This document shows positions 25,232 to 34,701 of a stretch of 64,000 nucleotides of DNA, in pieces. The position numbers and the translations under genes were made by a program. Each line of letters opens with the position of its first letter. Position 1 is the stretch's first letter. This stretch comes from Enorma sp964624825 (lineage in GTDB: Bacteria > Actinomycetota > Coriobacteriia > Coriobacteriales > Coriobacteriaceae), in NCBI GenBank assembly GCA_964624825.1, contig CAZUYD010000006.1, forward strand, positions 21,105-85,104. Reading direction: 5' to 3'. The notes below the pieces were generated by a model, which was given only the letters and a program-made list of their open reading frames with translations, did not search any database and was not told the DNA's origin.

Positions 25232-26626
25232 CTAGGCGTCGCCGCGGCCGAGAGCCTTCTCCATCTCGGCGACCTTCTCCTTGGTGAGCGGATAGAGGAA
25301 CTTGACCGCTGCCCACGTGAGGAACGAACCGAGGAAGTAGAGAATGCCCACGAGCATACGGATGTTGGCGGCGACATCGGCCGGCTGGGCGGAACCGAGG
25401 GTCTCATCGTAGCCGAAGGCAACCATGATAACCAAGCAGATGGAAGGCGAGATGCCCTGCGTGACCTTACGGAAGAGCGACTGCACCGCGTAGATGGTGC
25501 CCTCTTCGCGCACGCCGTCCTGATACTCGCCGTAGTCGATGGCGTCGGCCATCATGGCGTTGCCCACGCACATCACGACGCCGAGGCCGAAGCCGTTGAG
25601 CAGCATGAGCACGCCGAAGATCAAGACACCGGTGTTGTCGGCCGGCACGGGGACGATCATGAGGGCGGTCGCAACCACGGAGATGAGCAGCGAGCGCTGA
25701 GCAGCTTCCTTCTTGCCCCACTTGTTGACGATCTTCTTGATGAAGGGCATGAAGAGGAACATCGGCAGCGTCATCATGAGAGTCACGAGACCGGAGATGG
25801 CGGTGTTGTGGAAGTAGCTCTGGAACATGACCTGGGTGGCGGTGGCAGCACCGAGCATACCGAACTGCATCATGCAGGTGGAAATCGTCGAACCCACGGC
25901 AGGCTTGTTGCGGAAGAAGTTCTTCACGGCCTTGAAGAAGTGGAAGTCGCTCTGGCGCACCTCATCGGGGATCTCGACGCGCTCGACGGTGGTGTGGACC
26001 ATGAACTGGAAGGCGATAAGGCCGATGACGCCGAGCACGATCGCCGCGAAGAACATGCGCTCGCCCATGATGTTTTGGTTCTCATCGTACACGACGAGGG
26101 GCAGGATGATGCCAACGGGTGTGGAGGCGAGCAGGGCGCCCAAGGAACGCCAGGAACCCAGCATGGCGCGGTCGCCCGAGTCTGACGAGATGGTCGCGAG
26201 CATCGAGCCGTAGGGCACGTTCACGAGCGTGTAGAACGCATCCCACAGCATGTAGCCCACGAAGCACAGGGCGACCTTCGCCACCAGCGGAGCGCCGGGA
26301 ATGGGCAGGAAGCACAGGGCGGCCGAGAAGAGCAGGCCGAACGAACCATAGAAGATAAACGTCTTGAACTTACCGCGCTTGTACTTCTTCTTCGAAGAGT
26401 CGATGAAGCCACCGACCAGCGGGTCGTTGATGCCGTCCCACACCTTGAGCACCGCAAGCATGCCGGCGAACACGACGGCAGGAACCTGCATGTACTGCGT
26501 GTAGAACAGCGTGAGCCACGTGCTCGCAAGCGCGAAGCTGCAGTTGCAGCCGAAGTCGCCGGCGGCATAGCTCACATAGTCGAGTACGCCTACCTTCTTG
26601 CGATTCTCAGGAATAGCCGTAGCCAT
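25232..26626 (-). CDS. GPH-family sugar/glucuronide symporter
   Basis: The 464-residue protein has about twelve membrane segments and signatures of the glycoside-pentoside-hexuronide family: VLKVWDGINDPLVGGFIDSSK near helix 2 and MMADAIDYGEYQDGVREEGTIY in the second half. The family includes MelB and the E. coli glucuronide transporter UidB. It lies 142 bp downstream of a GH79 glucuronidase on the same strand, so import of glucuronides or hexuronates by cation symport is the likely role (inference). The ATG at 26626 follows AGAAAGGGGG. Confidence 0.86.
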   Translation of the reverse strand: MATAIPENRKKVGVLDYVSYAAGDFGCNCSFALASTWLTLFYTQYMQVPAVVFAGMLAVLKVWDGINDPLVGGFIDSSKKKYKRGKFKTFIFYGSFGLLFSAALCFLPIPGAPLVAKVALCFVGYMLWDAFYTLVNVPYGSMLATISSDSGDRAMLGSWRSLGALLASTPVGIILPLVVYDENQNIMGERMFFAAIVLGVIGLIAFQFMVHTTVERVEIPDEVRQSDFHFFKAVKNFFRNKPAVGSTISTCMMQFGMLGAATATQVMFQSYFHNTAISGLVTLMMTLPMFLFMPFIKKIVNKWGKKEAAQRSLLISVVATALMIVPVPADNTGVLIFGVLMLLNGFGLGVVMCVGNAMMADAIDYGEYQDGVREEGTIYAVQSLFRKVTQGISPSICLVIMVAFGYDETLGSAQPADVAANIRMLVGILYFLGSFLTWAAVKFLYPLTKEKVAEMEKALGRGDA

Positions 26627-26768
26627 GGGACCCCCTTTCTAGGGCGTCAAAACGCCCTCTGTATAATCCTCGGCCGCCAGCGCGTCGCTGTCCCAACTGC
26701 GACGCGCCGTACGCGCGGCCAGCAGCGCGGTGCGGAGCGGAGCACGCCGCGCCGCGCCGCGTTGCGAA

Positions 26769-28295
26769 CTACAGGACGATGAACGCCACCGAAGCCGGAG
26801 CGAGCTCGAAATCGCCCGCCGGCACGGCGACCGGCTCCATCGCCGGGACCTCATCGTGCTCGCCGAGCACGAGGTCCTGGCCGTTGAGCTTGATGGTCTG
26901 CGAGCGAAGCGTCTCGGCGGAGAGCACGTAGACCTCGGCATCCTTCGGTAGGGAGATGGTCGTCGCATCCGTCTTGGAGTTGTTCAGCACGGCATAGGCC
27001 ACGCCGTCCTTGCCGTCGCGGCGCGAATGCGCGAACACGTGCGCGCCCTCGCGGATGGGCTCGGCGGTGTCATAGACCGTGGTGCCCATGATGCGGTTCC
27101 ACAGCACAACCGCCCACCAGTTCGGGCGCGGCAGGTGCGTCTTGCGGTCGAGGTACCCGTAGTCGCTCGAGCTCAGCGTATTGTGGAAGATCACGCCGTC
27201 GGTGATGGCGGAAAAGGTGCCGAGCTCGTTGAGTGTGCGGAAGACGTCCATGTAGGTGCTCGCCCAGGTGTCGCCACCGCCGCCCGCGTCGCCGGACTCG
27301 GTGACCCACATCTGCGCGCCGGGTGCCCAGACGTCGCGGCGCTTCGCGTAGTAGTGCGCGCTCGCGCTCGCGGCGACGAGGTAGTCCTCGGAGAGCGTCT
27401 GGTCGGCGTCCCAGTGCACGCCCAGCACGGCGAGGCGCTCGGAGATGCCGTTATAGTAGTGGTAGGAGAAGACGTCCGGAGCTTCCTCGGCAATCTTGAT
27501 GAGGTCGTCGGTATCGAAGACCTCCATGCCGAACTGCTTCATCATGTCGGAGACGCCGGAGACGCCGGCGGACTTGCCGTCCACCTGCACGTCATCACCG
27601 CAGGCAGAGCACGCGACGACCTGGCACTCGGGGTAGTTCTCGCGGATGAAGCGGGCGAAGAGGTCCTGGTCGCGCGCGTACTCCTTGACGCCGTAGCCGG
27701 GAATCTTCACCATGGAGATCATGTTGGGCTCGTTCATGAACTCGGCCGCCTCGATGGGCACGCCGTAGTCGCGGCTGAAGTCGAAGATGACCTTAGCCTG
27801 GTCGCTCTTCCACGGGCCGTCGCCGTCATGCGTGCCGGGGCAGTTCGCCACGGAGATCATGAGCTTGGCGCCGATGGCTTTCACGAAGTCGAGCACGCCC
27901 GTCCACATCTCGCGCGTGAGCACGGCGCGGAAACCCTCGGGGGCCTTGCCGTCTTCGCACGTGCCGTCGAAATCATAATAGGTATCGGTCGCCCAGGAAC
28001 CGGAGACGCGCACCCACGCCGGGCCGATCTCCTTTGCGAGCTTGCGCAGGCGCTCGTTATAGAGGTTCGCGGGCGGGAACTCCTCCATGAGGGTGCTGGC
28101 ACCCTCGAAACTGAAGTCCGCGAAGCTCTTGATCTGGGGGAACTCCTCCGTACCGGCGATCTGGCCGGGCGTGTAGGGCTTCCAGAACGTACCGCCGGTC
28201 ACCTCGGTCATCTCGACGTTGTACGAGACGAGACGCTCGTCGACGGTGCGCACCTCCTTGAGCTTCGAGGGGTCGAGCTCTATGCAGACGGACAT
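26769..28295 (-). CDS. GH79 family beta-glucuronidase/heparanase-like hydrolase
   Basis: This 508-residue (beta/alpha)8 hydrolase has the heparanase-type catalytic pair: the acid/base Glu at about residue 189 in AEFMNEPNM and the nucleophile Glu at about 333 in MWVTESGDAGGGG. A C-terminal beta-sandwich follows (ISLPKDAEVYVLSAETLRSQ). GH79 enzymes release glucuronate or 4-O-methylglucuronate from glycans and glycosides. There is no signal peptide, so it acts inside the cell on imported substrate. ATG 28295 has AAAGGAG upstream. It is probably co-transcribed with the GPH transporter. The exact substrate is unknown. Confidence 0.8.
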   Translation of the reverse strand: MSVCIELDPSKLKEVRTVDERLVSYNVEMTEVTGGTFWKPYTPGQIAGTEEFPQIKSFADFSFEGASTLMEEFPPANLYNERLRKLAKEIGPAWVRVSGSWATDTYYDFDGTCEDGKAPEGFRAVLTREMWTGVLDFVKAIGAKLMISVANCPGTHDGDGPWKSDQAKVIFDFSRDYGVPIEAAEFMNEPNMISMVKIPGYGVKEYARDQDLFARFIRENYPECQVVACSACGDDVQVDGKSAGVSGVSDMMKQFGMEVFDTDDLIKIAEEAPDVFSYHYYNGISERLAVLGVHWDADQTLSEDYLVAASASAHYYAKRRDVWAPGAQMWVTESGDAGGGGDTWASTYMDVFRTLNELGTFSAITDGVIFHNTLSSSDYGYLDRKTHLPRPNWWAVVLWNRIMGTTVYDTAEPIREGAHVFAHSRRDGKDGVAYAVLNNSKTDATTISLPKDAEVYVLSAETLRSQTIKLNGQDLVLGEHDEVPAMEPVAVPAGDFELAPASVAFIVL

Positions 28296-28700
28296 AGGGT
28301 CTCCTTTCTCATTGCGCGCCGCGCAGATCCACGCGCGAATCCCGCCCGCCTTTTGAGGCGAGTGACCTGCGACGCAGCCGCCCATCATCGAACTAATATA
28401 TTACATTCCGATAGCCCATTGAGATTGAGCAGGCAATTTCCCGCGAACGGTGCAAACGCCTCCGGTGAACGGTATTGACCGCAGGAAGCCGCCCACAGGC
28501 TAATACATCACTTTTCGTAAGGCGCGGTCCGCAGGGTGACCGGGACTCGTTCCGCAGGATGCACCGACGCGCGGTCCGCGGGGCGGCCGGTGCTCGCTCC
28601 GCAGAACAACCGGGTCACCGCTCCCGCCCGATAGCCCCGCACGCGGCGGGTGCGACGCCATGCCGCACCCGCCAGCATGGCGCGAGGCAGCGCCTCTGGC
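28296..28700. promoter_or_regulatory. Upstream region of the GH79-GPH operon
   Basis: Over 400 bp without a gene. It contains operator-like motif a (28391-28404), which together with the flanking AT-rich sequence probably marks the promoter of the GH79 operon. The remainder up to the GH3 remnant is GC-rich with short repeats of GGTCCGC. Confidence 0.5.
28391..28404. promoter_or_regulatory. Uronate-regulon operator candidate, copy a
   Basis: AACTAATATATTAC lies 96 bp upstream of the GH79 start. It differs by one base from the copy at 36933-36946. Confidence 0.6.
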
Positions 28701-29251
28701 TTACTGCCCCGCGTTGACCCGCATGAGGAGGTCGTCGAGCTGCTCCTCCGTGAGCATGTCGAAGCTCACGAGCGAGGCAAGCGGCATGCCGCTGAACAAG
28801 ACCTCGGCCGACATCGCACCGAGCTCGCCGCCGTCAAGCCCCATGGACGAACCCATCGCATCGAGGAGCCCGCAAAATGCTTCCCTGCCGGCGTCCGTCT
28901 CCGTGATTGCCGAAACGAGCGCGTAGCGGTCGAACACCCGCGGAATCGCACGCTGAGCCGTATAGGCCACCGTTCCCGTCAGGCAAATATCGCGGCTCGA
29001 TGCGCCCACCTCGATGCCGTAGCTCCCGCTCTCGGCAAAGAAGTCGTAAAGGGCCGGTTCATAGTACGAGAGCGCGCGGGCATCGAGTTCGAACGTGGCG
29101 CGCACCGTCTCGCCCGGTTCGAGCGCTACCTTCGTGAAGCCCTTGAGCTCGCGAACGACATGTTGCAACCGAAGTCGCCCGCGCCGTACGAGAGGACGTC
29201 GAGGAACCCGAACTCCCGTTGCTTTTGCGTCGCAATAGCAGCATCTGCCAT
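28701..29251 (-). pseudogene. Deletion scar: GPH transporter start fused to GH3 glucosidase end
   Basis: From ATG 29251 (GAGGAG upstream), about 33 codons encode the N-terminus of a GPH transporter (REFGFLDVLSYGAGDFGCN), closely parallel to the intact one at 26626. Near 29145-29160 the sequence passes, in another frame, into the fibronectin-like C-terminal domain of a GH3 beta-glucosidase (RELKGFTKVALEPGETVRAT to the stop at 28701). A single deletion joining the two genes explains this. Neither product would work. Confidence 0.8.
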
Positions 29252-29399
29252 ACCCTGCTCCTCTCAGATTGTGCCGAGGCGTCTCCATTTTTTCGCGTTA
29301 CCCCTTCATGAAAGACGCAGCTTCATGAACTGGAATGCGTGCCTCGGGAACCGATTGGTACACAGCAAACTAATCACGGAAAAGCGGGATACCTGCGAT

Positions 29400-29413
29400 C
29401 TGTTATATCAGTT
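29400..29413. promoter_or_regulatory. Uronate-regulon operator candidate, copy d
   Basis: The reverse complement reads AACTGATATAACAG. It lies 62 bp upstream of the GH2 glucuronidase start, in its promoter region. Confidence 0.6.
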
Positions 29414-29475
29414 CTGGGTATAAATGATGAATCAATAGGCGTGGGCTGCGGACTGCAGCCTCGAAAGGAGATTCC

Positions 29476-31293
29476 ATGCTCTATCCTGCACAAACCGCAT
29501 CGCGTTTCGTTGAGAACCTGAGCGGCATCTGGGACTTCAAGCTCGACGACGGCACCGGCTTCGACGAGAAATGGTATGCCAGTCCGCTCACCGGCGCGAC
29601 GACCATGGCCGTTCCCGCCGCCTACAACGACCTCAAGGAAGGCGTCGAGTATCGCGACCACTACGGCTGGGTCTTCTACCAGCGTACCATCGCCGTGCCC
29701 GCCTTCGCCATGAGCCAGCGCGTATGCCTGCGCTTCTCGAGCGTCACGCACCACGCGCGCGTGTACCTGAACGGCGAGCTCATCTGCGAGCACAAGGGCG
29801 GCTTCCTGCCGTTCGAGGTGCAGATCAACGAGTTCCTCAAGCCCGGCGACAACCTGCTCACCGTGGCCGTGTCGAACATCATCGACTACACGACGCTCCC
29901 CGTGGGCGGCAAGTCGAACATGATGGGCGGCCTCATGGGCGGCATGATGGGCGATACCGGCGAGGCGCCCAAGCGCAACAACCCGAACTTCGACTTCTTC
30001 AACTACGCCGGCATCCTGCGCCCCTGCTACATCTACACGACGCCCGAGGCCCACATCGAAGACGTCGCGCTCGTGTCCGCCGTCGACGGCACGACTGCGA
30101 CCATCTCCTATAAAGTCGAAGCCACCGGCGAAGGCGCCTGCACCATCGAGGCCTTCGACCGCGAGGGCGAAAAGGTCGCCGAGGCCGAGGGCTGCGAGGG
30201 CATACTCACCATCGAGAACGTGCACCTGTGGAACCCCGGCGCCGCCTACCTCTACAACGTGAAGGTCACCTACGGCGAGGACGTCTACGAGCTGCCGTAC
30301 GGCGTGCGCACCGTCGAGGTGCGCGGCACGCAGTTCCTCATCAACGGCGAGCCGTTCTACTTCAAGGGCTACGGCAAGCACGAGGACACCTTCCCGGCCG
30401 GCCGCGGCGAGAACATGCCCATGAACGTGAAGGACCTCTCGCTCATGAAGTGGCAGGGCGCGAACAGCTTCCGCACGAGCCACTACCCCTACAGCGAGGA
30501 GATGATGCGCCTGTGCGACGCCGAGGGCATCGTCGTGATCGACGAGACCACGGCCGTGGGCGTGAACCTGGGCTTCGGCGGCGGCGCGAACGCACAGGGC
30601 CAGGGCGTGCGCACCTTCGACCCCGAAAACGGCGTGCAGACGCAGGAGCACCACAAGGACGTCATCCGCGACCTCATCGCGCGCGACAAGAACCACGCCT
30701 GCGTGGTCATGTGGTCCATCGCCAACGAGCCGGATTCCGCCGGCGAGGGCGCCTATGACTACTTCAAGCCGCTCTACGACCTGGCGCGCGAGCTCGACCC
30801 GCAGAAGCGCCCGTGCACGCTCGTGAGCGTCATGATGCCCGATCCCACCAAGGACGTGAGCGCCCAGCTCTCCGACGTCATCTGCTTGAACCGCTACGCC
30901 GGCTGGTACGTGTGCGGCGGAGAGGACTTCGACATGGCGAAGGCCGTTCTCGAGAAAGAGCTCCAGTACTGGGACAAGGTTGTGGGCAAGCCCGTCATCT
31001 TCACCGAGTTCGGTGCGGACACCGTATCAGGCCTCCACAACACCACACCCGTCATGTACACCGAGGAGTACCAGGTCGATTACTACAAGATGAACTGCGA
31101 GACGTTCGATGAGTTCGAGTGCGTCGTGGGTGAGCAGCCGTGGAACTTCGCGGATTTCGCCACCTCGCAGAGCCTGCTGCGCGTCGAGGGCAACAAGAAG
31201 GGCCTCTTCACGCGCGACCGCAAGCCCAAGCTCGCTGCGCACTGGTTCCGCCAGCGCTGGCACGAGATTCCGGACTTCGGCTACAAGGGGTAA
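29476..31293 (+). CDS. uidA: GH2 beta-glucuronidase
   Basis: The 605-residue protein has the GH2 sugar-binding, immunoglobulin-like and TIM-barrel domains. The acid/base Glu is at about 418 (SIANEPDS), the nucleophile at about 511 (FTEFGADT), and the N-x-K motif at 573-575 (GNKKGLFTR) recognises the glucuronate carboxylate, which separates true glucuronidases from galactosidases. A loop rich in Gly and Met (SNMMGGLMGGMMGDTGE, about residues 154-170) precedes FFNYAG, and a long loop follows DETTAVG (about 356-385), the region that in gut enzymes controls access of small drug glucuronides. No signal peptide. GAAAGGAG precedes ATG 29476. Confidence 0.93.
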   Translation: MLYPAQTASRFVENLSGIWDFKLDDGTGFDEKWYASPLTGATTMAVPAAYNDLKEGVEYRDHYGWVFYQRTIAVPAFAMSQRVCLRFSSVTHHARVYLNGELICEHKGGFLPFEVQINEFLKPGDNLLTVAVSNIIDYTTLPVGGKSNMMGGLMGGMMGDTGEAPKRNNPNFDFFNYAGILRPCYIYTTPEAHIEDVALVSAVDGTTATISYKVEATGEGACTIEAFDREGEKVAEAEGCEGILTIENVHLWNPGAAYLYNVKVTYGEDVYELPYGVRTVEVRGTQFLINGEPFYFKGYGKHEDTFPAGRGENMPMNVKDLSLMKWQGANSFRTSHYPYSEEMMRLCDAEGIVVIDETTAVGVNLGFGGGANAQGQGVRTFDPENGVQTQEHHKDVIRDLIARDKNHACVVMWSIANEPDSAGEGAYDYFKPLYDLARELDPQKRPCTLVSVMMPDPTKDVSAQLSDVICLNRYAGWYVCGGEDFDMAKAVLEKELQYWDKVVGKPVIFTEFGADTVSGLHNTTPVMYTEEYQVDYYKMNCETFDEFECVVGEQPWNFADFATSQSLLRVEGNKKGLFTRDRKPKLAAHWFRQRWHEIPDFGYKG

Positions 31294-31315
31294 CGTTGCC
31301 GCTGGGTAAGGCGAC

Positions 31316-32107
31316 GTGACCGTGAGCCCGGGCGTTTCTTTGCCGCTCATCCTCGCCGCTTCGCGGTTGCGGGAAACGCGGCTCGTGAGGCGCCCGGGCT
31401 CCCTGCGCTGCCCGTGGCGCGGGGTTACCGTCGACGCGCTGCGCAAGCAGATCGCCGGCGTGTTCGAGGCGCGCGGCTGCGTTATCGTGGACGAGCCCGC
31501 CGAGGCGGACGTCGCCTACCTGCACGTGTGGCCGATCCTCAATAACATCGTGTTCAACCAGACCACGATGCCCGTCATCGAGATGGTCGACGGGGCGGAC
31601 ATCAAGGCGCGCGAGGCCAACAAGAGCCAGAAGACGACCGGTGAGACCATCAAGGTCAGCACGCTCCACGGCGTCGACGACATCCCGGCGCTCGCCGAGG
31701 AGGTCCATGCGCACGGCGGCGAGGTCGTGGCGACCCTCGTGGTGAACAATCCCTGGATCCTCGACACGCTCGAGCCCTACGTGGACGCGCTCACGTTCCA
31801 GTACACCGTGAGCTCCGTTGCCATGGAGAACGCGCTCAACGCGCAGCTCGACGTCATCATGGGCGACTACAATCCCACGGGCAAAATGTGCCTCACCATG
31901 GTGAGCTCACCCGAGGTCATCGCCATCCATGAGGAGGAGATCGACGGCGTTATGCGCGAGATCTGCGCCTCGCCGAATGATGTCCCCGGCTGCGACAAGG
32001 ACCCCTACATCGACCCAGCGGTGCTCGCCCGGGTCAAGGGCGGCAGCTACGCCTACCAGGATGCCGACGGCAACTACTACCGCGCCGGCTTCGGCCTGAC
32101 GTACTAG
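31316..32107 (+). pseudogene. C-terminal fragment of a GH3 beta-glucosidase
   Basis: From about 31425 the frame encodes part of the GH3 alpha/beta sandwich (VVNNPWILDTLEPYVDALTF) to a natural C-terminus (YYRAGFGLTY, stop 32105-32107). The N-terminal barrel with the catalytic Asp is absent, and the first 36 codons have no GH3 character. There is no ribosome site. It starts only about 25 bp after the glucuronidase stop, consistent with a deletion that removed most of a former gene. Confidence 0.75.
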
Positions 32108-32199
32108 CGTTTGGGACCGCGCTTGCGCCGGCGCGCGGGCGAGCGAGCCGATGCGCGCGGGGCCACACTTGCGTGCAGGCACGCGGACTGATGCACGGA

Positions 32200-32236
32200 G
32201 AGCCCGCCGATGGGAGCGTTTCTCATCGGCGGACTC
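32200..32236 (+). terminator. Hairpin terminator after GH3 remnant
   Basis: CCGCCGATG pairs with CATCGGCGG, extended by GAG/CTC outside and GGA/TCT inside, and is followed by the T-rich CTTGCTTTCCTCTCCTTTTT. The left half recurs at 37281-37310. Confidence 0.65.
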
Positions 32237-32256
32237 CTTGCTTTCCTCTCCTTTTT

Positions 32257-32329
32257 CATCAAACTCCACCGAAATAGCCATTAGAGGGAGAAATTTCGCC
32301 TCTAATGGCTATTTCGGTAGAGCTCGATG
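32257..32329. repeat. Long imperfect palindrome, copy B
   Basis: The left arm ATCAAACTCCACCGAAATAG and its next ten bases are mirrored by CCTCTAATGGCTATTTCGGT and its next ten bases, around a 10-nt centre. It shares the GCCATTAG/CTAATGGC core and the GAACTCC/GGAGTTC-like outer arms with copy A at 24504-24578. Confidence 0.8.
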
Positions 32330-32386
32330 GGCAAAGGGGGTTCGATGGGCGTAGGGACTCGATGCACAAAGCGAGCTGATGTAGAC

Positions 32387-32509
32387 CTAAACGCAGCGGT
32401 AGCCGATCTCCACCAGCTTACCGAGCGCATCATAGGCGCTCGCGTCCTCGCCCTTGAGCTTGCGCCGGGGCGTGCTCATCTGGGCGCCGATCAAACTCTT
32501 GTCCGCCAT
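32387..32509 (-). pseudogene. N-terminal remnant of a third sugar-phosphate isomerase
   Basis: Forty codons from ATG 32509 (MADKSLIGAQMST ... YDALGKLVEIGYRCV) are nearly the same as the start of the intact isomerase at 33574 (MADKGLIGVQMST ... YDALAKMAEIGYHCV), then a stop. It lies directly downstream of that gene, so it is the leftover of a tandem duplicate. Confidence 0.75.
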
Positions 32510-32695
32510 CTTCGCTTCCGCTCCGAATCGCCCTCCCGCCCAAAGGACCGCTCCTTTCGTCCCGGCAGTGGGAACGATCCCCATCCCCGCTGCCAGGAAA
32601 CCAAAAGCGCCCCCGGCGGAGACACAAACCGGGGGCGCCATGCTCGAATGAGCGTGTTTCAGGCGGCCGCGCGCAACGGCGACCACGGGGATTGC

Positions 32696-33574
32696 TTACA
32701 GCTCGAACCAGTCGCCGTAGCCCATGGCCACGAGGTTGTCGTGGCTGATCTTGAGACTCTCGAACGGGTCGCGGCCGTAGGTGTCGTCCTGCTCGACGAG
32801 GAAGTACTCGCTCCCGCCCGCGAGGCCGGCGTCGATGCACTCCTTGACGGGCAGACTGCCCTCGCCCACCTCGGCGAACTGAACGACGCCGTTGAAGGCC
32901 TGCAGGAACTTCTGCATGAAGTCATCGCCGCCCATCTCGGGCATCTGCACCGGCACGATGCGGTAGTCCTTGAGGTGGAGCAGGCGGATGCGGCCGGCGT
33001 AGGCCTTGATGAACTCGACCGGATTCTCGCCGCCGCGCTGGATCCAGTGGATGTCGAGCTCGAAGCCCATCTTCTTCGTGGTGTCCTTGATGATATCGAG
33101 CAGGTACTCGCCGTCGTACTGCACGAACTCCACGTGGTGGTTGTGGTAGTAGAGGTCGATGCCCTCCTCGCCGAGCCTCTCGGCCATCTCGTCGGCGCGC
33201 TTAACGAACTCAATCGTCTTATCGCGGCTGCCCATGAACGTCATGGGCAGCATGCCGATGCGCAGCATGTCGCAGTCGAGCTCGCGGCAGTCGTTCACGA
33301 TCTTATCGAAGTCGTCACGCAGGTTCTCGCCCGGCATGCCCTCGATCATGGGCTCGACGCTCGCGGTGCACGAGGACACCTTGATGCCAAACTCGTCGCA
33401 AGCCTTCTTCATCGCCGCGACGTTCTCGGGGGTCATATCGACCTGCGAGACCTCGACGCAGTGGTAGCCGATCTCGGCCATCTTGGCGAGGGCATCGTAC
33501 AGCTTGACCTCGCCGGAGCGCAGCACCGGCGCCACCGTGCTCATCTGAACGCCAATGAGTCCCTTATCAGCCAT
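32696..33574 (-). CDS. Sugar phosphate isomerase/epimerase family TIM-barrel protein (B)
   Basis: A 292-residue AP-endonuclase-2-like barrel (COG1082). Metal-ligand motifs include LYYHNHHVEF (His and Glu region), ELDIHWIQRGGENPV and LLHLKDYRI, with a late Glu in FAEVGEGSLPV. Such proteins act as isomerases, epimerases, dehydratases or glycoside lyases on keto sugars. It is the last intact gene of a four-gene operon (36820 down to 32696), 65 bp after a Gfo/Idh/MocA gene. Its own substrate is unknown. The ATG has AGGATC upstream. Confidence 0.82.
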   Translation of the reverse strand: MADKGLIGVQMSTVAPVLRSGEVKLYDALAKMAEIGYHCVEVSQVDMTPENVAAMKKACDEFGIKVSSCTASVEPMIEGMPGENLRDDFDKIVNDCRELDCDMLRIGMLPMTFMGSRDKTIEFVKRADEMAERLGEEGIDLYYHNHHVEFVQYDGEYLLDIIKDTTKKMGFELDIHWIQRGGENPVEFIKAYAGRIRLLHLKDYRIVPVQMPEMGGDDFMQKFLQAFNGVVQFAEVGEGSLPVKECIDAGLAGGSEYFLVEQDDTYGRDPFESLKISHDNLVAMGYGDWFEL

Positions 33575-33639
33575 GTTGGATCCTCTCTATACTTCGGCTC
33601 GCCACGCGCGGGCGAGCCGACCTTATAAACGTTGGTGCC

Positions 33640-34641
33640 CTACACCTCAACCCACGTGCCCGTGAGCCCCGCGTGCTTGATCTTGTCGATCAGGTGCAAG
33701 CTCATGTAGGCATCGCGCACGTGGATGTACTCATCCGAGCCGTTCTCGAGGCACTCGTAGAAACGACCGATGAGCTTATCGTGGCTCGCGCCATAATAGA
33801 ACTTCGTACCGGGCAGCCTGCGGTCTTCGACGACCTCATGCTCGACGTTGCCCGCTTCCACACGGTAGAGCACGTTGTCGTGCATGCGGAAGCTCGCATG
33901 CTCCAGATCGACCGAGATCGTCACGCCCTCGTTCTTGAAGTTCGCATTCGTTGCAAAGAAGAGTCCGCGCGCGCCGTTCTCGAACTCGAGCTGGGCGGAT
34001 ACAGTATCCTCGACCTCGATGTCGTAATCGAGGAGCTTGCCCACGTTCGCGCGCAGGCGCGTGACGGGGCCGACGAGATACTGCATGAGGTCCAGCGTGT
34101 GGATCGACTGGTTCATGAGCACGCCGCTGCCGGCGAGCTTCCACGACCCGCGCCACGGGCTCTCCTCGTAGTACGATGCCGGGCGGAACCACGGAACCTC
34201 GGCGCGGATGCCGAGCACGCGCCCGTGGGCGCCCTCGTCGATAACGCGCTTGAGCTCCTCGGTGGTCTCGTTCAGGCGGTTCTGCAGGCAGATGCCCAGC
34301 TTGAGTTCGGGATGGGCCTCCTCGAGCTCGCAGAACTCCTGCGCCTGGCGGTCGTCGAGGGCGACGGGCTTCTCGCAGAAGACGTTCACGCCCAGCTCCG
34401 CCGCCGCCTTCGACACGGGATAATGCAGGTAATGCGGGAGGCACACGTGCACGCAATCGGGGCGGGTCGCCTCGATCATCTCGCGGTAGTCCGCATATGC
34501 GGGCACGCCCTCCGGAGCGCGCGAACGCGCCTGCTCGTCGATGTCGCACACGGCGACGAGCTCGATGTTCTCGTTCGCCTGGATCGCTGCGATGTGGATG
34601 GGCGCGATGGCTCCCAAACCAATGACTGCCGCCTTACGCAT
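33640..34641 (-). CDS. Gfo/Idh/MocA family NAD(P)-dependent oxidoreductase (B)
   Basis: The 333-residue protein has an N-terminal Rossmann fold (KAAVIGLGAIAPIHIAAIQ) and the family motif EKP in VFCEKPVALDD, with a C-terminal alpha/beta substrate domain (GVLMNQSIHTLDLMQYLVG, with the conserved His). These enzymes oxidise or reduce a hydroxyl of a sugar or glycoside with tightly bound NAD. It is third in the operon, 60 bp after the paralog at 34702-35892. It shares little more than fold with that paralog, so the two probably have different roles. Confidence 0.85.
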   Translation of the reverse strand: MRKAAVIGLGAIAPIHIAAIQANENIELVAVCDIDEQARSRAPEGVPAYADYREMIEATRPDCVHVCLPHYLHYPVSKAAAELGVNVFCEKPVALDDRQAQEFCELEEAHPELKLGICLQNRLNETTEELKRVIDEGAHGRVLGIRAEVPWFRPASYYEESPWRGSWKLAGSGVLMNQSIHTLDLMQYLVGPVTRLRANVGKLLDYDIEVEDTVSAQLEFENGARGLFFATNANFKNEGVTISVDLEHASFRMHDNVLYRVEAGNVEHEVVEDRRLPGTKFYYGASHDKLIGRFYECLENGSDEYIHVRDAYMSLHLIDKIKHAGLTGTWVEV

Positions 34642-34701
34642 GACGAACTCCTTACCAATGCGGCGGCAGCCGCAACGCGGCCGCCGCCTGTGCGGTCACC
34701 C

